Shown here piece by piece: positions 10,979 to 23,881 of a stretch of DNA of 64,000 nucleotides; position 1 is the stretch's first letter; every line of letters begins with the position of its first letter. A model generated the notes under the pieces. The model was not told where the DNA came from. It saw only the letters and a program-made list of their open reading frames with translations, and ran no database searches. A program made the translations under genes and the position numbers. This stretch comes from Umbelopsis ramanniana AG (taxonomy: Eukaryota; Mucoromycota; Umbelopsidomycetes; Umbelopsidales; Umbelopsidaceae): positions 496,001 to 560,000 of the forward strand of contig NW_026252087.1 of the NCBI RefSeq assembly GCF_025399195.1, given 5' to 3'.

Positions 10979-11495
10979 CCATAAAAAACAACACATCTTG
11001 AATTGCGGATGCATATTAATGTACATTGAACCCCTAAACTAACTAATATTTAAATCATCTCGTTATATACCACTAATAACTACAATAAAAAAGTATACTC
11101 AAGAGACCCCTAGCAAATGTTATGTAACTGATTTCATTCAACTTAAAGGAGCGGTGAGCCGCCCACCCGTTTCTGCGTTCAAATTGCAATAGAGACGATA
11201 GACTTCTTGGCATTGCCTGGCCGAGAGGTCTTCATGTGTATCAAATCCAGTGTAGCGTTGATATGCCACGAAACAGACACCTCGGTATGGTACGGTTCTT
11301 TTGACTATGACACCCTGGTTTTCGATTTATGACTCCTTCCGAATTATGACTCGAGTACGGCTAGCTTGACAGACACGCCAAGCTGTGGCGCTTAAATTGT
11401 CCTACGTACGCGTATTGATCGTGCTTGTCTTCGTTAAGATTTTTGCATATAAATTGAAACGTGTCAAAAGGGTCTAAATCCTACAAACAATTACT
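10979..11495. other. Intergenic and promoter region of interrupted monooxygenase copy 2
   Basis: A TATAAAT box is at 11448-11454, 48 bp before the ATG, and the leader resembles the other copies (CTACAAACAA before the start). Neither the 18-mer GGYTGATCCGCCGAGCTG nor GACCACGG is present. A weak look-alike is GTACGGCTAGC near 11356. The remainder is AT-rich with no gene. Confidence 0.6.
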
Positions 11496-12719
11496 ATGGA
11501 TACTTCACAAAATCTCGCTCCTGATGCATCACAATTCAAAATCGCCGTTGTAGGCGGCGGTCTTGGCGGATTAACACTTGCATCCGTCTTACAACATGCC
11601 TACAAGATCAAGTGCACCGTCTTTGAGCTCGATGACACCGTAGACAGCCGTAGTCAAGGTGGAAGTCTAGATCTTCATTTTGACTCTGGTCAACTTGCTC
11701 TCAAAAAAGCTGGATTATTGGATCAGTTCCGAAAGCATGCCAGATACCAAGGACAAGATGTTATAATCACAAATAAAACCGGCAAGATATTGTTTCAAGC
11801 CATTGGTACCGAAGGACCAACTGAAGGAAGAGATGACCATCCATAGACTGATCGCAAACTCCTACGACAAATACTTATTGATTCTCTGAATGACGGTACA
11901 ATTCAATGGGGAAAAAAGGTGAACAAAGTCGAGGAAGTCTCAAAGAACCAGGATAAGAATAGTCGTCGCCACACACTCACTTTTCAAGACGGCCAAACTG
12001 AAACTTTTGATCTGGTTGTTGGAGCCGACGGTGCATGGTCCAAAATTCGCAAATTTGTATCTGAAGCAACTCCATTTTACACGGGCATTTTCTTCGCCGA
12101 AGTTTGCTTGTCTAATGCGGACGTCAATCATCCAACAGCTTCGAAATTGGTTGGTAATGGCACATATATGGCACTTCAAGATAACAAAGGATTACTGTGC
12201 CAGAGAAACGGTGATGGATCTATTCGTGGGTACATCATGATACGTATAGAAGAGAACGGCGTTTCTCATCTTGATTTTTCCAATCCTGAAATTCCACGAA
12301 ATTATTTCTTGGAACGACTTAGTGACTGGGATGATTCAGTCAAGGTGTTCATCAAAGAAGCCACCTACTTCATACCGCGTGGTTGCTATATGCTTCCAAC
12401 TGATCACACATGGAAATCGCACCCTGGAGTGACGTTGATCGGCGACGCTGCTCACTTAATGTCACCATTTGCTGGTGAAGGTGCGAATATGGCGATGCTC
12501 GATGGTGCCAACCTGGCAGCAGCTATATCTGAGATAGTGCATGATGGCAAGGATCTTGCGACTACTATCGAAAATTTCGAAAGAGAAATGCATAACATTG
12601 TCACGGGTCCGGCCATTGAAAGCGCAGAAAATATAGATATGTTTATGTCTGACGATGCTCCTCAAGGAGTTGTGGACTTCTTTACAATGGCTTACGGCGG
12701 TGGCGCTATCCCACAATAA
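11496..12719 (+). pseudogene. TetX-like FAD-dependent monooxygenase, copy 2 (type B), interrupted by one stop
   Basis: The reading frame matches its paralogues end to end over 408 codons, but a TAG at 11844-11846 stands where the others have the Glu codon GAG in the RPEIDR motif. The frame then stays open to the TAA at 12717-12719, including GDAAHLMSPFAGEGANMAML. No frameshift is visible, so the lesion is a single nonsense change, recent or possibly a sequencing error. As read, translation would give a 116-residue FAD-domain fragment. The first about 95 codons are nearly identical to copy 1, while the rest resembles copy 4 (ITNKTGKIL; SDDAPQGVVDFF), so the copy is mosaic. Its promoter lacks the module shared by the intact copies. 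Confidence 0.88.
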
Positions 12720-13300
12720 ATACATCCGTTTGGATCACGAAAGCAGCACAGCTTAAATTCAAGATTGATATAATAAATTTAAACTAGTCTGTCATATTAA
12801 CTGTCTCACAAAGCCTTATTAGAAAAATGCCATAAGACAGATTACGCAATAGTCACTTAGCAAATGGCTATGCAAGTGATTTCTTATTACGACAGCAAGC
12901 AGCTGCGTCCACAAATGCCGACTTAAAATCGATGAAGAGTGTGCGCTATATTCTTTTTGGGCTCTTAATTATAACCATTTCATCAGCAACGCTGCTTGGT
13001 AAGAAGTCAAGCACCTTTTAAAGTTAGAAAGCATTGCGACTTCGCGTATCGCATATGCAATCCCTAGGATCAACGGATGTGAACGATACAATTTAACTTG
13101 ATATCCTCTGTGATATTGTTAGTCCGGATGACATTGAAGGCTCCCTTAGTATCCAACTAGCCAGATTTAAACTCGATATAAAAGTTCTGAGAACCTTGCA
13201 GTAGATAGGCGTGCTTCAAGAGCTCAATTATATCCACATAATGCTTTCAGGCTCAGTCATTTTCAGCTGTAATCCCCAATGGCACCGTCTATAAGTGTGA
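12720..13300. other. Intergenic after monooxygenase copy 2
   Basis: No gene was seen. The sequence is non-coding in appearance up to the duplicated promoter modules of copy 3. Confidence 0.5.
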
Positions 13301-13363
13301 CGGCTGATCCGCCGAGCTGGGGTTGAAGTTATCAACTTGAGGAAAAACTTCTGTCGACCACGG
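13301..13363 (+). promoter_or_regulatory. Distal promoter module of monooxygenase copy 3
   Basis: CGGCTGATCCGCCG at 13301-13314, extended by AGCTG to 13319, with GACCACGG at 13356-13363 (55 bp start to start). It is one of two modules before copy 3, 186 bp upstream of the proximal one. Confidence 0.75.
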
Positions 13364-13486
13364 AAGTGGTGCATCCGTTTTCCAACATTCCACATGTGAA
13401 TCAGTATAAGCGTCGTATGGAAATATTATAGGAGAACAAAAACAACCTGTTCAGAATTGTGATGGTGAGCTCATGGATGAACGTGA

Positions 13487-13545
13487 AGGCTGATCCGCCG
13501 AGCTGAGTCGAAGTATCCAATACAAAGTCCAGCTACCGACTACGG
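13487..13545 (+). promoter_or_regulatory. Proximal promoter module of monooxygenase copy 3
   Basis: AGGCTGATCCGCCG at 13487-13500; the first CGG triplet is changed to AGG but the 18-mer at 13488-13505 is exact. The second box is GACTACGG at 13538-13545, 51 bp downstream. It starts 127 bp before the ATG, and TATAAAT at 13565-13571 follows. Confidence 0.75.
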
Positions 13546-13613
13546 CAATTTGTATTCCTAAAACTATAAATTGAGAGGTGTCAAGAAGGATCTGAGCCTT
13601 ACAAACATTTATT

Positions 13614-14834
13614 ATGGATTCTTCACAATCTGTCGCTCGCGGTGCCTCCCAATTCAAAATTGCTGTTGTAGGTGGCGGTCTTGGTGGATTAACACTTGCA
13701 TCCGTCTTACAACATTCTTACAAGATCGAGTGCATCGTCTTTGAGCTCGACGACACCGTCGATAGCCGTAACCAAGGTGGAAGTCTCGATCTTCACGTTG
13801 AATCTGGTCAACTTGCTCTCGAAAAAGCTGGGTTAACTGATCAGTTTCGAAAGCATGCCAGATACCAAGGACAGGATATTGTACTCGCAGATATGACTGG
13901 CAAGATATTGATGCAACATGTCGGTAGCGAAGGACCAACTGGAGGAGAACTCGATCGTCCAGAGATTGATCGTACAGTTCTACGACAAATGCTTATTGAT
14001 TCCCTTGATGAGGATACAATTCAATGGGGAAAGAAGGTGATCAAGATCGAAGAGGAATCCAAGGACAAGGAAAATGGTAATCATCGCCACACGCTCACAT
14101 TTCAAGACGGCCGAACAGGAACCTTCGATCTGGTTGTTGGAGGCGATGGTGCATGGTCGAAAATTCGCAAATTTGTATCCGAAACAACCCCATCTTACGC
14201 AGGCGTCACTTTCATTGAATGTCGATTGTCCAATGTGGACATTGATCACCCAAAAGCGTCGAAAATGGTCGGCAACGGAACATTCTGGGGACTGCAAAAC
14301 AACAAAGGCCTACTGTGCCAACGAAACGGTGATGGCTCTATTCGTGTATACGTCACACTTCGTATAGAAGAAAACGGTCTTTCTCACCTTGATTTTTCTA
14401 ACCCTGAAATCCCACGAAAGCATCTCATGGACATATTCAGCGATTGGGATGATTCATTGAAGGCGCTGATTGAGGAGAGTTCAGCATTCATACCGCGCGG
14501 TATCTATATGCTACCAACCGACTATACATGGAAATCGCATCCTGGAGTGACATTGATTGGTGACGCTGCTCATTTAATGACACCTTTTGCCGGTGAAGGT
14601 GCGAATATGGCAATGCTCGATGGTGCCAACTTGGCAGCAGCTATATCTGAGATAGTGCATAATGGCAAAGATCTTGCGACTACTATCGAAAAGTTTGAAA
14701 AAGATATGCATAATGTCGTTATGGATTTCGCCATCGAAAGCTTGGAAAACATGGATACGCTCATATCAGAGAATGGTCCTCAAGCAGTTCTGAAAATGTT
14801 TTCAATGATGCGTGACGATAATGCTGCCCCATGA
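13614..14834 (+). CDS. TetX-like FAD-dependent monooxygenase, copy 3 (type A)
   Basis: Intact intronless gene of 406 residues starting MDSSQSVARGASQFKIAVV. FAD motifs are GGGLGGLTLA (about residues 20-29), the flavin-contact segment RPEIDRTVLRQMLIDSL, and GDAAHLMTPFAGEGANMA near residue 315. Most of the body is nearly the same as copy 1 (SLDEDTIQWGKKVIKIEEES, FSDWDDSLKALIEESS, RGIYMLPTDYTWKSHPG), which marks both as type A. From EISEIVHNGKDLATTIE onward the DNA instead matches copies 2 and 4, a sign of local conversion. In the TetX family this fold uses NADPH and O2 to hydroxylate a planar substrate; the substrate here is unknown. Two promoter modules precede it, suggesting it is the best-controlled type A copy. 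The predicted location is cytosolic because no targeting peptide is visible. Confidence 0.93.
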   Translation: MDSSQSVARGASQFKIAVVGGGLGGLTLASVLQHSYKIECIVFELDDTVDSRNQGGSLDLHVESGQLALEKAGLTDQFRKHARYQGQDIVLADMTGKILMQHVGSEGPTGGELDRPEIDRTVLRQMLIDSLDEDTIQWGKKVIKIEEESKDKENGNHRHTLTFQDGRTGTFDLVVGGDGAWSKIRKFVSETTPSYAGVTFIECRLSNVDIDHPKASKMVGNGTFWGLQNNKGLLCQRNGDGSIRVYVTLRIEENGLSHLDFSNPEIPRKHLMDIFSDWDDSLKALIEESSAFIPRGIYMLPTDYTWKSHPGVTLIGDAAHLMTPFAGEGANMAMLDGANLAAAISEIVHNGKDLATTIEKFEKDMHNVVMDFAIESLENMDTLISENGPQAVLKMFSMMRDDNAAP

Positions 14835-15218
14835 TAAACACTTTCTTTGAGGTCAAAACAACAAAACACTTCCTACTTCAGGACGCATATATCAAATATA
14901 TTCAGAATAGTTAATTAGTGAATTAGTGAATTATTTAGATTATCTCATGAAAAATCACAAATGTGTACAATAAAAGAAATATAGAAAGCAGACTCACCGC
15001 AAATGTTTACAAATGTTTACGTACCTGATTTTGTTAAAAAAAAAATGTGCATCAATCAGTCTTACTTGTTGTTCAAATTGAAATGAAGGCTTAAGATTCA
15101 AGATAGCCGCTTGAAAGAACAAATTACATGTCTAATAGCTGAAGCGTAACAATGACATGCAAATAAACGAATACCATTGTATCATCAATTTCTACGTGAG
15201 CTCAACAAGCATGCCTAG
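14835..15218. other. Intergenic after monooxygenase copy 3
   Basis: AT-rich sequence with poly-A tract (about 15035-15043) and TTAGTGAATTAGTGAATTA short repeats near 14913-14931. No gene was seen. Confidence 0.5.
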
Positions 15219-15287
15219 CGGTTGATCCGCCGAGCTGGGTTTAAGTTATGTAACGAAGACACAGTAATATCTTTTTGCTGACCACGA
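15219..15287 (+). promoter_or_regulatory. Distal promoter module of monooxygenase copy 4
   Basis: CGGTTGATCCGCCG at 15219-15232, extended by AGCTG; it differs from the others by C to T at one position. The second box is GACCACGA at 15280-15287, 61 bp downstream. It lies 219 bp before the proximal module. Confidence 0.7.
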
Positions 15288-15437
15288 CGATGTTGTATGC
15301 ATACACCACCACATCAATTAAGCAATTCAGTCAGTGTAAATGAACGAAGAATGGCTTTCCGTTACATCAACTTAGACTTCGCTCGGACATACAAATAAAC
15401 GAAGGTATTGCGACTATGAGGCGGTAAATCAGTGTGA

Positions 15438-15503
15438 CGGCTGATCCGCCGAGCTGGGTTTTAATAACACAAACGGATGAAACCTCCAGCCTACCGACCA
15501 CGG
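15438..15503 (+). promoter_or_regulatory. Proximal promoter module of monooxygenase copy 4
   Basis: CGGCTGATCCGCCG at 15438-15451 plus AGCTG, with GACCACGG at 15496-15503 (58 bp). It starts 136 bp before the ATG. TATAAAT at 15525-15531 follows, 49 bp before the ATG. Confidence 0.78.
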
Positions 15504-15573
15504 CAATTCCATTTCCGTGAAAGATATAAATTGACAAGTGCTAAATGATCTAAACCCTACAAACACATATACC

Positions 15574-16791
15574 ATGGATACTTCAAACACTATCGCCTCC
15601 GATTCTCCTCAGTTCAAAATTGCTGTTATAGGTGGTGGTATTGGCGGATTAACACTTGCATCCGTCCTACAACATGCTTACAAGATCAAGTGCACTGTCT
15701 ATGAGCTTGACGACACCGAAAACAGCCGTAATCAAGGTGGAAGTCTGGATCTTCACGTCAACTCTGGTCAACTTGCCCTAGAGAAGGCTGGATTAACTGA
15801 TCAGTTTCAAAAGAATGCCAGATACCAAGGACAAGATCTTATAATCACGAATAAGACTGGCAAGGTACTGTATCAAGACTCTGGCAGCGACGGACCTACT
15901 GGAGGAGATGATGACCGTCCAGAGATTGATCGTACAATCCTACGACATATGCTTATTGAATCTCTTGAGGAGGGTACAATTCAATGGGGAAAAAAGGTGA
16001 TCAAGCTAGAGGAGGATTCCAAGGATAATGGTAATCATCGCCACGCACTCACCTTTCAAGACGGCCGAACTGAAACTTTCGACCTGGTTGTTGGAGCCGA
16101 TGGTGCATGGTCTAAGCTTCGTAAATTTGTATCCGACGCAGTTCCATTTTACACGGGTATCTTCTTCGCTGAAGTTTGCTTGACCAATGTTGATATCGAT
16201 CATCCAGCAGCATCAAAACTGGTTGGTCATGGCACCTACATCGCACTGCAAGATAACAAAGGATTACTATGCCAGAGAAACGGTGACGGATCGATTCGTA
16301 TATATGTCACTATACGCGTAGAAGAAAACGGTCTTTCTCACATTGATTTTACCAACCCTGAAGGCCCACGGAATTATTTTTTGGATCGATTTAGCGACTG
16401 GGATGATACATTGAAAGTTTTCATCAAGGAGGCATCGTCATTCATACCGCGTGGCTTCTATATGCTGCCGATAGATCATACATGGAAATCGCATCCTGGA
16501 GTGACGTTGATTGGCGATGCAGCTCATTTAATGTCACCTTTTGCTGGTGAAGGTGCGAATATGGCGATGCTCGATGGTGCCAACCTGGCAGAAGCTATAT
16601 CTGAGATAGTGCATAATGGCAAGGATCTTGCGACTACTATCGAAAAGTTTGAGAAAGATATGCATGAAATTGTCGTCGTTCCGGCCGCTGAAAGCGCAAA
16701 AAACATGGACATGTTCATATCCGACGATGCCCCTGAAGGCGTTGTTAACTTTTTTGAAACGATACAAGCCGCTGGTGGCCCCCCACAATGA
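15574..16791 (+). CDS. TetX-like FAD-dependent monooxygenase, copy 4 (type B)
   Basis: Intact intronless gene of 405 residues; the start ATG at 15574 is set by homology (MDTSNTIASDSPQFKIAVIG), though the frame is open upstream. It has GGGIGGLTLA for FAD, RPEIDRTILRHMLIESLEEG, KLRKFV, FSDWDDTLKVFIKEASS and GDAAHLMSPFAGEGANMAML. With copy 2 it forms type B (ITNKTGKVL, FAEVCLTNVD, SDDAPEGVVNFF), differing from type A in the middle region that in TetX relatives shapes the substrate pocket, so types A and B may differ in substrate preference (inference). It is the 3' end of the array, and two promoter modules precede it. No introns, signal peptide or TM are visible. Alternative family assignment: other group A flavin monooxygenases such as kynurenine or salicylate hydroxylases, but the RPEI and GGSLDLH segments favour TetX. 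Confidence 0.93.
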   Translation: MDTSNTIASDSPQFKIAVIGGGIGGLTLASVLQHAYKIKCTVYELDDTENSRNQGGSLDLHVNSGQLALEKAGLTDQFQKNARYQGQDLIITNKTGKVLYQDSGSDGPTGGDDDRPEIDRTILRHMLIESLEEGTIQWGKKVIKLEEDSKDNGNHRHALTFQDGRTETFDLVVGADGAWSKLRKFVSDAVPFYTGIFFAEVCLTNVDIDHPAASKLVGHGTYIALQDNKGLLCQRNGDGSIRIYVTIRVEENGLSHIDFTNPEGPRNYFLDRFSDWDDTLKVFIKEASSFIPRGFYMLPIDHTWKSHPGVTLIGDAAHLMSPFAGEGANMAMLDGANLAEAISEIVHNGKDLATTIEKFEKDMHEIVVVPAAESAKNMDMFISDDAPEGVVNFFETIQAAGGPPQ

Positions 16792-17665
16792 AAAAAATTC
16801 GTCTAGAACGCATCTTAAATGCAGAAAGCCATATATATTGTTTATAATGAAAATTAAACTAGTTTGTTATTTTAGATCATCGCTTCTCTTGAAAACCACA
16901 TATAATAATAAAAGACTATAACCACACAATCGTAGAAAAATATCCTGTGATGCTAATTTTGACAGAATAAATACTGTAGTGATAATAGGTCATCCCCAGC
17001 TCTTGATTGACTGTTGACCATCGACTGAGTCACTGTATCTGTTAGTCTGTCCAGTGGTTACCGACGCTGGCTGTAAAGCATTGAAATATCCATTAAAGTG
17101 CTCTCAACAATATCAATACCTATGAATCCATCATACGATACCAATTTTTCCAAGGTGCAAGAGAGAATACGTCAACCTGTGGGGGAGACAGACGGGGCTA
17201 TTCATTCAGCAGATTAAGTAGAGCTGGACATTGGTTATGTATCCTTAACATCTACGCAGTTCAATGCTTTTACAACTTTCTTATAAGTGGATCGCCCACA
17301 TCTAAGCACCTCCTTTCCTTATCCCCCATGTGTGCAAGTCAATGCCGTCTGGCAAGTGACCTCGCTAGTGTACGAGATTATCTACTAATTTTTGTACCCA
17401 TTTTATCTTGCAGTTCACTTTACCGATTTTTGTATCATATAATGTTTTCAGATAGCGAATAAATCAGTTATTTTCAATCTGCTACCAAACGCATAGGTAC
17501 GATCATAACGATTATAGATTGCTTCAGTCATGGATGTGATTTTATCCTTTGTAAGTGAACAACAACAATATGGCAAGGATGGAATTGAAAGTATACGTCA
17601 AAATAAGCTACCACAAACATGTTAACGAGCTGAATATAAGATCAGCCGATATTCCTCAGAATGCT
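16792..17665. other. Intergenic, about 0.9 kb, end of the monooxygenase island
   Basis: No convincing gene, tRNA or repeat was seen. An AATAAA-like signal near 16907-16913 may end the copy 4 transcript. No copy of the 18-mer was found here. Confidence 0.45.
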
Positions 17666-18945
17666 CTATTGAGCGGCTTCGGGGCAATCTCTGGAGATGT
17701 GGCCAGTTTGCTGGCACTTGTAGCAGACCTTGGGTTGAGGGGGCTGATCGCAGTCTCGGGAGAAGTGACCAGTGTTCTATACGAGTTGTGTGAATAGCAG
17801 CATCATATTGTGTACAATCATTTTAAGATCTATTACTTACACCGCAGTTATAGCACTTTTGGCCGCCGGAAGAGCGTTCACCGCCTTGGTTGCCTTGGCC
17901 TCCGGATGGGCATTCACGGCTCAAATGGCCGAAGCCTCCGCATGAGTAGCAAGACTTGCCTCCCATACCACCACGGTTGCTGTTAAAGCTGTTGTAACCG
18001 CCGTCGGGGCAGTTGCGGGAAATGTGACCAGTCTTTCCACACTATACAATATCAAATTTAGAGATTAGTGGCTGATATTCAGCGAAACGTTCTCAAAAAG
18101 TCGATTATGGTACCTTGTAACATTCAGGACCAGCAGAAGTGGTCTCGTTGGGGCAATCCCGAGACTATCAACAAAAGTATAAATAACATAGAAACCGACA
18201 ACGAAAGAACTGAAGAGCATGATGTTGCTATATACGTACGACGTGTCCGCTTTCATTGCACTTGTAGCAGACCTTCTCAGCGCGGGGCTCAGGGCAGTCC
18301 TTGCTCAAATGTCCCTCTTGGTTGCAGTTGTAGCTAAGTCAAAGATAGGAGATGAGGCGGAGGGTTTATACACATACTACCGTCAGCTCGATCGATGTTG
18401 TTCTTACCAAACGTTAGCAGATTTGCTGCAATCCTTGGCCTGATGACCATCTGTATTATGAGAGGCGACGCGTTGCATAGAGAATAGGGATATAGAATAA
18501 AACAACGAATTGGAGAGAATATGTAAAATAAGCAAATGTATTCATTATCAGGTTTGAAAGCCGTCTTCCTTCCCCATCGGCTTGTTCGCAATATTTATTT
18601 TGGAATATAGTTGAACATCTCCCCCGTACGTCGTTTCTCTTCAAAGCAACATATAAAAAATATGAAGCAAGAAAATGAAAAAGAGCTGTATGCAGATTTC
18701 TGCGCGGTGATAGATTGTCATCTTCCATGGCTTTGAAATCTATGGCGTAAGTCTGCGTGTCTGCCAGACCTGGTTCGAAGGCGGAACTATCAGCTGGGGA
18801 GGAACGCCGAAAGGGAATTGTAGGCCGGTGTTGTAGGCGAAGTTCGAGTTGATCCACTTAAATTTCACATCACAGCGAGCAATTTAAATAAATACTTGCG
18901 TTCTCCACACTTATAGCAACCTCCACGACCTCCACGGAAAGACAT
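17666..18945 (-). CDS. GIS2: Gis2/CNBP-like protein with seven CCHC zinc knuckles
   Basis: Small nucleic-acid-binding protein of about 180 residues made of seven C-X2-C-X4-H-X4-C knuckles: CYKCGEHGHQAKDC, CYNCNQEGHLSKDC, CYKCNESGHVSRDC, CYKCGKTGHISRNC, CYSCGGFGHLSREC, CYNCGNTGHFSRDC and CYKCQQTGHISRDC. The number and spacing equal yeast Gis2 and animal CNBP, which bind G-rich single-stranded DNA or RNA and act in translation. Between knuckles 4-5 and 5-6 are Gly-rich linkers (SNRGGMGG and GGQGNQGGERSSGG). Exon 1 is 18945-18900, exon 2 is 18450-18408 and exon 3 is 18333-18240; three more exons follow to the TAG at 17668-17666. Intron 1 is unusual: it is about 450 nt and its only frame-preserving donor is GC (gcaagt). 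Confidence 0.94.
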
Positions 18946-19351
18946 TTGTGATTTGTTAGGTAAGATGAGGTTATTATACTCAACGAGAATACACGACATG
19001 AAAATTTTTTTTGAGTACCCACACAGCCAATTTTCACCGCACGTGACCATTTGATACGTCAGCGAGTTTACGCCGATGACTCGATTGAAGCATGGTACAA
19101 ACCATGTACAAAAGTATCGTCACAGTGTAGGAAAGTATAGTGCGAGATGTATGAAAAGCAATAAGCAAGACAAAAGATAATGTCTTTACTGTCAACTTTC
19201 GGACCAGCTTGCGAGCTTGCTTTATTCAGCAAGCTCCGCATAAATAGCATGAAGCCAACATTTGAACTTGGTATTCTTTGTCGCGTATGAAAATGTTTTT
19301 ATTGACAATTTTGAGACTTTCAACTTCATGTTTGCAAAAAGCTATAATTAT
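18946..19351. other. Intergenic between GIS2 and SPT16
   Basis: About 400 bp holding the GIS2 promoter and the SPT16 3' flank (both genes are on the minus strand). No further gene was seen. Confidence 0.5.
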
Positions 19352-23566
<4,215 letters not shown>

Positions 23567-23881
23567 GAGACAAAGTTACAATGGTGGCAAGTTCTCGGTC
23601 CAAGGATTTTTTTTTTCGTTCGTCAATTTTATGAGCAAAACTGAGGATGCACGTGTACAGGAAGCCAGCGCAACCAAATTTATTGGGATCAAACAACTTG
23701 TAACAAAAATGTGCCTCAATGGACATATACAAGCAGAGACACATGTTCAGTACTAGATTCAATAGGTTTATTATACATTTTGAGTGATTTTAATCATCTA
23801 TAGCTAGCAAGGATGTCGTCCGAGCCTGTCATTTCGGCAAATTCGCCAAAATATGGATGGCACCACTGCTGTTAAATGCTC
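23567..23881. other. Intergenic between SPT16 and symplekin
   Basis: About 315 bp containing the SPT16 promoter and symplekin 3' flank. Short frames here match nothing recognised. Confidence 0.5.

Noticed and set aside
11919-12719. Second half of monooxygenase copy 2 as a separate gene
   Set aside because: It is in the same frame as the first half and both align continuously with the paralogues; one stop separates them, so it is one interrupted gene.
17225-17240. GTATCCTTAAC in intergenic DNA, U12-like
   Set aside because: No flanking exons or gene in this interval; chance match.
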